This document shows, one piece after another, positions 5,695-10,232 of a DNA stretch of 10,232 bases; position 1 is the first letter of the stretch; each line of letters begins with the position of its first letter. The notes under the pieces are model-generated. The model saw only the letters and a list, made by a program, of their open reading frames with translations, did no database searches and was not told where the DNA came from. The position numbers were made by a program, and so were the translations under genes. This stretch comes from an uncultured Elusimicrobiales bacterium (GTDB taxonomy: Bacteria; Elusimicrobiota; Elusimicrobia; Elusimicrobiales; Elusimicrobiaceae): the NCBI GenBank assembly GCA_944325235.1, contig CALUZE010000034.1:1-10232 (forward strand), written 5' to 3'.

Positions 5695-6390
5695 ATGCCC
5701 CAATATTTTGCCGATATCAAAGAAACCGAATTTTTCCTGACGGATGCCGAGGCGCATCACGCGGTGGCGGTTGCCCGCCACAAAGAAGGGGACGAAATCC
5801 GCGTGTTTGACGGCACGGGCCGCCAGTATATGGCACGCATTGACCGCGTGCAAAAAAAGTTTGTGCGCGGCACGCTGTTAAAGCCGTGCCCGGTGCGCCG
5901 CCCGGCGCTGGAACTGGAACTGTTTTTTGCGCCCAACTCCCGCACGGGGCTGGAAGAAGTGTTGGATAAAGGCACCCAGCTGGGGGTGGCCGCGTTCTGC
6001 CCGATTGTTACGGACCGCAGCGAATACGATGTGCTGAAAAAGTGGGACGGGAAAAATGACCGCTGGCACCAAGTGATGGTGGCCGCCTGCAAACAGTGCG
6101 ACACGCCGTTCATCCCGGCCATTTTGCCGCCCGTCAAATTTACGGAAGCCCTCCGGCAGGAAGTGCCTTCCCTCTTGGCCTACGAGGCCGAAGAAACCCA
6201 TACCCTGGCCTGGGGGCAGGAAAAACTCGGGCACCCCAAACGCTTGCGCGTGTATGTGGGGCCGGCCGGCGGCTGGACGGACGAAGAGGTGGTTATCGCC
6301 GCGCAATACAACGTCCTGCCGGTTACGCTGGGGGTCAACATTCTGCGGGCGGAAACGGCCTGTATTGCCGTAGCCGCCAAACTGTTATAA
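5695..6390 (+). CDS. rsmE: 16S rRNA (uracil(1498)-N(3))-methyltransferase RsmE
   Basis: A 231-residue SPOUT-fold methyltransferase of the RsmE family, which methylates N3 of U1498 in 16S rRNA on the assembled 30S subunit using S-adenosylmethionine. Residues 1-70 fit the PUA-like RNA-binding domain, with HHAVAVARHKEGDEIRVFDG at 21-40. The catalytic knot domain shows KGTQLGVAAFCPIVTDRS at 92-109, KQCDTPFIP at 133-141, VYVGPAGGWTDEEV at 186-199 and LGVNILRAETA at 212-222. The family normally has GPEGG; here Glu is Ala191. The final block is intact, so the enzyme is probably active. It is the first gene of a two-gene unit: its TAA shares one base with the ATG of the next gene. No Shine-Dalgarno precedes the ATG. 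Confidence 0.94.
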   Translation: MPQYFADIKETEFFLTDAEAHHAVAVARHKEGDEIRVFDGTGRQYMARIDRVQKKFVRGTLLKPCPVRRPALELELFFAPNSRTGLEEVLDKGTQLGVAAFCPIVTDRSEYDVLKKWDGKNDRWHQVMVAACKQCDTPFIPAILPPVKFTEALRQEVPSLLAYEAEETHTLAWGQEKLGHPKRLRVYVGPAGGWTDEEVVIAAQYNVLPVTLGVNILRAETACIAVAAKLL

Positions 6391-7619
6391 TGACTACTTT
6401 TTTTATCAAAACGTTCGGTTGCCGCGTCAACCAGGTGGAAAGCCAAGCCCTGTGGGAGGAATTCCTGCGGCAGGGCTATGTGCCGGCGGATTCGTTTGAA
6501 ACCGCCGACGTATGTCTGCTTAATACCTGCACGGTCACGCACCAGGCCGATAAAGACGTGGAAAAGCAAATCCGCCAAATTTTGCGCCGCAACCCGCGGG
6601 CGCGGCTCGTGCTGACGGGCTGCTACGCCGCCGCACACGAAAAAATGGTGCGCGAAAAGTTCCCGCAGTCCGAAATCATCGGCAAATACGACTTGGGCAA
6701 AACCCTTTTTAACGTGCCGGATGTCTGCTGGACGGTATCCGGGCACGAAGGCCACAGCCGCGCGTTTATCAAAATTCAGGACGGGTGCGATTGCTTTTGC
6801 TCGTATTGCATTGTGCCGTATGCCCGCCCGGTCAAACGTTCCAAGCCGCTGGCGGATGTGCTGCACGAAATTGAAGTATTGCAGCAAAAGGGCTTTGCCG
6901 AAATCGTCCTTACCGGCATTAACATCGGCAACTACCTCTGCCCGCAAACGGGGACGGATTTGGCCGGTTTATGTGCCGCAATCGCCCGCCTGCCGGGCCG
7001 GTTCCGCGTGCGGTTTTCGTCCATAGAGCTGCAAACCGTCACGGACGGTATCATTGACCAAATGGCTTTGCGCCAGGACCGGTTTTGCAATTACTTCCAT
7101 TTGCCCCTGCAAGCCGGGTGTGACAAAATTTTAAAAGATATGCACCGCCATTACGATACGGCCGCCTATCGGGCGCGCGTGGAAGACCTGCGCCGCCGGG
7201 TGCCGCAAATCGGCATTTTTGCGGACGTTATCGCGGGCTTCCCTACCGAAACCGAGGCCGATTTTGAGGCTACCGCCGCGTTCATCCGCGAGGTCCGCCT
7301 GGCGGGGTTGCACGTATTTAGCTATTCGCCGCGCCCCGGTACCCCGGCGGCCGCGCTCAAGCAACTGCCGCACGAGGAAATCAAACGCCGTTCGGACGCG
7401 CTGCGCGCCCTGGATAAGGAGCTGCGCACGGCGTTTGCCGCGTCTTTGGTGGGTACGGAACAGGAAGTATTTATAGAGGAGCACAAAGCCGGCCTGCCGC
7501 ACGGAATAACGTCCAATTTCCAGCAGGTCGTGCTGGAAGGTGCTCCCGGCGCTCACGGGCTGGTGTGCGCGGTGATTACGCGGGCCGAAGGCCCCCTGTG
7601 TTTTGGCCGGCCGGCTTAA
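6390..7619 (+). CDS. mtaB: MtaB-type tRNA methylthiotransferase (radical SAM)
   Basis: A 409-residue radical-SAM methylthiotransferase. The MtaB subgroup converts t6A37 to ms2t6A37 in tRNAs reading ANN codons. Two Fe-S clusters are expected: the N-terminal domain supplies C11 (TFGCRVNQVES), C47 (NTCTVTHQAD) and C78 (TGCYA), and the radical-SAM core supplies C133, C137 and C140 (C-x3-C-x2-C in DGCDCFCSYC, with an additional C135). NTCTVT..AD favours MtaB over MiaB or RimO. Later motifs: VLTGINIGNY, FHLPLQAGCDKIL and DVIAGFPTETEADF. A short C-terminal TRAM-like domain (about 350-405) would bind tRNA. The start at 6390 overlaps the rsmE stop as TAATG, implying termination-reinitiation; a longer in-frame reading from 6096 only covers rsmE in another frame. 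Synteny with rsmE matches the B. subtilis yqeU-yqeV pair and supports the subgroup. Confidence 0.9.
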   Translation: MTTFFIKTFGCRVNQVESQALWEEFLRQGYVPADSFETADVCLLNTCTVTHQADKDVEKQIRQILRRNPRARLVLTGCYAAAHEKMVREKFPQSEIIGKYDLGKTLFNVPDVCWTVSGHEGHSRAFIKIQDGCDCFCSYCIVPYARPVKRSKPLADVLHEIEVLQQKGFAEIVLTGINIGNYLCPQTGTDLAGLCAAIARLPGRFRVRFSSIELQTVTDGIIDQMALRQDRFCNYFHLPLQAGCDKILKDMHRHYDTAAYRARVEDLRRRVPQIGIFADVIAGFPTETEADFEATAAFIREVRLAGLHVFSYSPRPGTPAAALKQLPHEEIKRRSDALRALDKELRTAFAASLVGTEQEVFIEEHKAGLPHGITSNFQQVVLEGAPGAHGLVCAVITRAEGPLCFGRPA

Positions 7620-7630
7620 AATGCTACAAT
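7603..7630 (+). promoter_or_regulatory. Possible promoter at the end of mtaB
   Basis: TTGGCC (7603-7608, half consensus) and TACAAT (7625-7630, 5/6) with a 16-base spacer. Transcription would start near 7637, which is almost exactly the first base of the long hairpin at 7636-7694. It could make a small RNA or an extended glmU leader. Based on sequence match only. Confidence 0.28.
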
Positions 7631-7635
7631 GTAAG

Positions 7636-7694
7636 TAATGCCCCGCCTAAGGCAGGAAGTGCCAACATTTCCGCTTTGCAGGTTGGGCGGATTA
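7636..7694. other. Long imperfect hairpin, unexplained (mtaB-glmU intergenic)
   Basis: A 59-base structure with 22 pairs. TAAT 7636-7639 pairs with 7691-7694; 7643-7650 pairs with 7683-7690 (eight pairs, one G-T); GCA 7652-7654 pairs with TGC 7677-7679; GGAAGTG 7655-7661 pairs with CATTTCC 7666-7672 (seven pairs, one G-T) around the loop CCAA. Bulges are GCC on the left arm, GCTT on the right arm, and a small internal loop. It lacks a T-run on either side, so it is not an ordinary terminator. It could be a folded RNA, a REP-like palindromic repeat, or a leader element of glmU. Confidence 0.5.
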
Positions 7695-7704
7695 TTGGTA
7701 TAAT
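7675..7704 (+). promoter_or_regulatory. Promoter of the glmU-prs-rplY operon
   Basis: TATAAT at 7699-7704 is a perfect -10 box; TTTGCA at 7675-7680 (4/6, spacer 18) is the best -35. A second overlapping TATAAT lies at 7710-7715 in the alternating AT tract. The transcript would start near 7711 and have a leader of about 64 bases. The -35 region falls inside the right arm of the long hairpin, so structure or a bound protein there could influence initiation. Confidence 0.6.
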
Positions 7705-7774
7705 ATATATATAATTTGTTCCTGATTCGTCATTAACAAGTTAGATTCTTTTTTAGGCAAGAGTAGATAAAACA

Positions 7775-9178
7775 ATGGTAGCCAAAAAAAATCTGTGTGT
7801 TCTCATCCTGGCGGCCGGCAAAGGCACCCGGATGAAATCTCCCCTCCCCAAACCGCTGCATCTCGTTTGCGGAATCCCGATACTCGCACATATTTTAAAG
7901 GCGGCCCAAGCATTGGGTCCGGCCGCTATCGGCATTGTAGTCGGTCACGAGGCCGACACGGTGGTAAACGCCGTCAAAGCGGGGCTTGCCCAGTGGGGCA
8001 TTACGGCCCCGGTGGTGTTTGTGCACCAAACGGATTTGTCCGGTTCTGCTTCGGCCGTTAAAGCCGCGGAACCGCTCTTGGAAAAATTTGAAACGGTCAT
8101 GGTGTTAAACGGCGATACGCCGCTTTTGCAGGCGCAGACGCTGGCGCATATGGCCGACGTGTTTGAACATAACGAAGCCGGTGCCATGGTGTTGGGCGTA
8201 ACGGTGCCGAACCCGTTTGGCTACGGGCGCATTATCCGCGCGGCGGACGGCTCGTTTGAAACCATTGTGGAAGAATCCGACGCGGACGAAGAAACCAAAA
8301 AAATTGCCGAAATCAACAGCGGCATGTACATTTTTAATTCCAAAGCGCTGCAAACCGCGCTTTCCCAACTCACGCCGCAAGGCCCCAAACACGAATACTA
8401 TTTAACCGACACCCTGGCCCTCATCAACCAGATGAACCAACCCGTATTGGTGCTTGCCGGTACGGATTACCAGCAGGCGCTGGGCATAAACAGCAAAGCG
8501 CAGCTGGCGGAAGCCGAGCAAATCATGCGCGACCGCGTAGCCGCCGAACTGATGGACGAAGGCGTCACGCTGGTGCGTCCGCACGAAGTGTATATAGATC
8601 CGGGGGTCAAAGTAGGGGTGGACACCAAAATCTGCCCCGGCTGCTACATCAGCGGCCATACGGTCATCGGCAAAAATTGCGAAATTGAAGGCAACGTCTA
8701 CATCAAAGATTCCGTCATCGGCGATAACGTCACCATCAAAATGGGCACGTATATTGAAGAGTCGGAAGTGGAAGCCGGCTGCCAGCTGGGGCCGTACGCG
8801 CATTTGCGCCCGAAATCCGTTTTAAAAACGGGTGCCAAAGTGGGCAATTTTTCAGAAATTAAAAAATCCGTCATCGGGGAAGGTTCCAAAGTCAACCACC
8901 TCAGCTACATCGGCGATACGCAAATGGGCGCCGGGGTGAACGTGGGCGCCGGAACCATCACCTGCAACTATGACGGCAAAAACAAACACCAAACGGTCAT
9001 CGGGGACCACGTGTTTGTAGGGTCTAACGTGAATTTTGTAGCGCCGGTAACGGTGCACGAATATGCAAAAATCGGCGCGGGGTCAACGATTACCAAAGAG
9101 GTTCCGGCGGAATCTCTGGCGATTGCCCGTTCGCGTCAGGTCGTTCTGGAAAAAAAAGGTGTAAAGAAAAATGACTAA
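7775..9178 (+). CDS. glmU: Bifunctional GlmU (GlcN-1-P acetyltransferase / GlcNAc-1-P uridylyltransferase)
   Basis: A 467-residue GlmU, usual size. It acetylates glucosamine-1-phosphate with acetyl-CoA and then joins the product to UMP from UTP, giving UDP-GlcNAc for peptidoglycan and lipopolysaccharide; it works as a cytoplasmic trimer. N-terminal pyrophosphorylase domain: LAAGKGTRMK at 12-21, VLNGDTPLL with metal ligand Asp114, GYGRIIR, EINSGMY, and Asn239 in GINSK as the likely second metal ligand. C-terminal left-handed beta-helix from about 265 has hexapeptide repeats, LRPKSVL, VGNFSEIKKS, the acetyltransferase histidine His375 in KVNHLSYIGD, and GAGTITCNYDGKNK. The end is basic. Nothing essential is missing. 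No strong Shine-Dalgarno is present (AGGCAAGAG at 7755-7763 is weak). The stop overlaps prs by 8 bases. Confidence 0.97.
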   Translation: MVAKKNLCVLILAAGKGTRMKSPLPKPLHLVCGIPILAHILKAAQALGPAAIGIVVGHEADTVVNAVKAGLAQWGITAPVVFVHQTDLSGSASAVKAAEPLLEKFETVMVLNGDTPLLQAQTLAHMADVFEHNEAGAMVLGVTVPNPFGYGRIIRAADGSFETIVEESDADEETKKIAEINSGMYIFNSKALQTALSQLTPQGPKHEYYLTDTLALINQMNQPVLVLAGTDYQQALGINSKAQLAEAEQIMRDRVAAELMDEGVTLVRPHEVYIDPGVKVGVDTKICPGCYISGHTVIGKNCEIEGNVYIKDSVIGDNVTIKMGTYIEESEVEAGCQLGPYAHLRPKSVLKTGAKVGNFSEIKKSVIGEGSKVNHLSYIGDTQMGAGVNVGAGTITCNYDGKNKHQTVIGDHVFVGSNVNFVAPVTVHEYAKIGAGSTITKEVPAESLAIARSRQVVLEKKGVKKND

Positions 9179-10115
9179 AAGCGTAAACGGCGATTTGAGA
9201 ATTTTCTCCGGCAATGCCAACATTGCCCTGGCGCAGAAGATTTGCAATCACCTGAATATGGAGATGGGCAAACTGCGCGTAGAGCGCTTTGCAGACGGAG
9301 AAATTGACGTACAGATTTTGGAAAGCGTACGCGCGCACGACTGCTATATCATTCAGCCCACCTGCCCGCCCGTCAACGAAAATTTGATGGAGCTCCTGAT
9401 TATGATTGACGCGTTCAAACGCGCCAGTGCCGGCAAAATTACAGCCGTTATTCCGTACTTCGGCTATGCCCGGGCGGACCGCAAAGCCTCCCCGCGCGTG
9501 CCGATTACGGCCAAGCTGGCCTGCAACCTGATTACCGAAGCTGGCGCCGACCGCATTATGACGGTGGACCTGCACGCGGGCCAAATCCAGGGGTTCTTTG
9601 ACATCCCGGTGGACCATTTGCGCGCCCGCAAAGTATTTTTGGATTATTTTAAAGATTTTGACCGCAAAGATTTGGTGGTCATTTCCCCGGATGTGGGCGG
9701 GGTGGAACGCGCCCGCAAATTTGCGGCCCGGATGGACGCGGGGCTGGTGATTATTGATAAACGCCGCCCGAAAGCCAACGAAGCCGTGGTGTACAACGTC
9801 ATCGGGGACGTGAAGGACAAAGTAGCCATTATTTTTGATGATATCGTGGACACGGCGGGCACGCTGACCATCGTGGCCCAGAAAATCAAAGAACAAGGCG
9901 CGCGGGAAATTTATGCGGCGTGCACGCATGGGTTGCTTTCCCGCAACGCGATTGACAAAATCAACAAGTCGGACATCAAAAAGCTGGTCATTACGGACTC
10001 GCTGCCGATACGCGACTTGGGGCCCAAGGTGGACGTGCTGTCCGTTTCGTACTTACTGGCGGACGCGATCAAACGCAACCACGACGGCCGCTCTATCAGC
10101 GATATGTTTAATTAA
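9171..10115 (+). CDS. prs: Ribose-phosphate pyrophosphokinase (PRPP synthase)
   Basis: A 314-residue class I PRPP synthase. It transfers the beta,gamma-diphosphate of ATP to ribose-5-phosphate, making PRPP for purines, pyrimidines, NAD, histidine and tryptophan; it is typically a cytoplasmic hexamer. Motifs: RFADGEIDVQILESVR at 39-54, the ATP loop YARADRKASPRVPITAK at 99-115, DLHAGQIQGFFDIPVDHL at 133-150 with His135, VISPDVGGVERAR at 170-182 and the PRPP loop DDIVDTAGT at 223-231. The ATP loop has Ala102 where most family members have Gln (YARQDRK); from memory many alphaproteobacterial enzymes have Ser there, so this is probably tolerated. It overlaps glmU by 8 bases, with AAAGGT about ten bases before the ATG, and is followed after 41 bases by the rplY-like gene with no terminator. 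Confidence 0.98.
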   Translation: MTKSVNGDLRIFSGNANIALAQKICNHLNMEMGKLRVERFADGEIDVQILESVRAHDCYIIQPTCPPVNENLMELLIMIDAFKRASAGKITAVIPYFGYARADRKASPRVPITAKLACNLITEAGADRIMTVDLHAGQIQGFFDIPVDHLRARKVFLDYFKDFDRKDLVVISPDVGGVERARKFAARMDAGLVIIDKRRPKANEAVVYNVIGDVKDKVAIIFDDIVDTAGTLTIVAQKIKEQGAREIYAACTHGLLSRNAIDKINKSDIKKLVITDSLPIRDLGPKVDVLSVSYLLADAIKRNHDGRSISDMFN

Positions 10116-10123
10116 CGAAATTT

Positions 10124-10147
10124 CAAAATTTTCTGAACGAAAATTTG
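10124..10147 (+). promoter_or_regulatory. AT-rich hairpin just before the rplY ribosome site
   Basis: CAAAATTTTC (10124-10133) can pair with GAAAATTTG (10139-10147) around the loop TGAAC, with one unpaired A. The last paired base is the first G of the GGAGG ribosome site. It may slightly limit access or protect the upstream 3' end, but the stem is nearly all A-U and weak. Confidence 0.25.
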
Positions 10148-10156
10148 GAGGAAACA

Positions 10157-10232
10157 ATGGAAAAAGTAACTATCTCTGCCGCTGCCCGCGAAGGGATTGG
10201 CGTCAAAGGGGCTCTTTCTAAAATCAGAGCCG
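10157..10232 (+). CDS. rplY: Ribosomal protein bL25 (L25/Ctc family), start only
   Basis: The first 25 codons of a gene that runs off the right edge. The visible protein (Met-Glu-Lys-Val-Thr-Ile-Ser-Ala, then AREGIGVKGALSKIRA) fits the N-terminus of bL25, where an initial beta strand is followed by R-E-x-G-x-x-x-A-x-x-x-L/I-R. bL25 binds 5S rRNA in the 50S subunit; long forms are called Ctc general stress protein. GGAGG at 10147-10151, five bases before the ATG, is the best ribosome site in the window and fits high expression. The position directly after prs is the common bacterial prs-ctc/rplY arrangement. Whether it is the short or the long CTC form cannot be seen. Confidence 0.85.
   Translation, partial: MEKVTISAAAREGIGVKGALSKIRA

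Noticed and set aside
6096..6389. A longer mtaB reading frame extending 98 codons upstream
   Set aside because: This stretch is the out-of-frame rsmE gene; family alignment starts at MTTFFIKTFGC, at the TAATG junction.
7764..7774. TAGATA five bases before the glmU ATG as a third leaderless start
   Set aside because: TAGATA is a poor -10 box, no -35 is visible, and a perfect TATAAT lies 70 bases upstream, so a leadered message is more likely.

Overview
This is a bacterial housekeeping segment of roughly 55% GC with dense, short-spaced genes. It carries six confidently named genes reading rightward (hrcA, grpE, dnaK, rsmE, an mtaB-type methylthiotransferase gene, glmU), then prs and the start of an rplY-like gene. 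Leftward from about 1.7 kb come tatD and two unrecognised envelope genes. The Lol-type lipoprotein signal and Sec signal peptide suggest a diderm (Gram-negative-type) cell. Protein flavour and gene arrangement would fit a gut Elusimicrobiota-like lineage, but that is an impression from the sequence, not a demonstrated assignment. I see no tRNA, rRNA, CRISPR array, insertion sequence, phage gene or defence system, and no gene-free stretch longer than about 265 bases.

Layout. (1) Bases 1-1695, minus strand: tatD, then a 198-residue lipoprotein, then a signal-peptide protein that runs off the left edge. Gaps are 32 and 20 bases with no terminator between them, so they look like one operon. (2) Bases 1696-1958: a divergent control region with a near-consensus sigma70 promoter for hrcA, a CIRCE operator over its start site, a second CIRCE-like site upstream of the -35 box, and a plausible leftward promoter with a hairpin-rich leader for tatD. 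(3) Bases 1959-5637: the heat-shock operon hrcA-grpE-dnaK, closed by a strong intrinsic terminator; dnaJ is not present. (4) Bases 5659-7619: rsmE and mtaB, coupled by a one-base overlap and apparently with their own promoter. (5) Bases 7620-7774: an intergenic region with a long imperfect hairpin and the glmU promoter. (6) Bases 7775-10232: glmU-prs-rplY, with an 8-base glmU/prs overlap and the rplY-like gene cut by the right edge.

How the genes work together. HrcA represses its own operon through CIRCE, and GrpE recycles nucleotide on DnaK. RsmE and MtaB modify 16S rRNA and tRNA. GlmU makes UDP-GlcNAc for peptidoglycan and outer-envelope glycans, Prs makes PRPP for nucleotides and some amino acids, and bL25 binds 5S rRNA. 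The order hrcA-grpE-dnaK-rsmE-mtaB is the well-known hrcA-grpE-dnaK-dnaJ-prmA-rsmE-mtaB cluster of Bacillus subtilis with dnaJ and prmA absent.

No new biological system is evident. The parts most worth a second look are the doubled CIRCE layout, the unexplained 59-base hairpin before glmU, the tatD leader, the -10-box-next-to-ATG starts, and the two unknown envelope genes.
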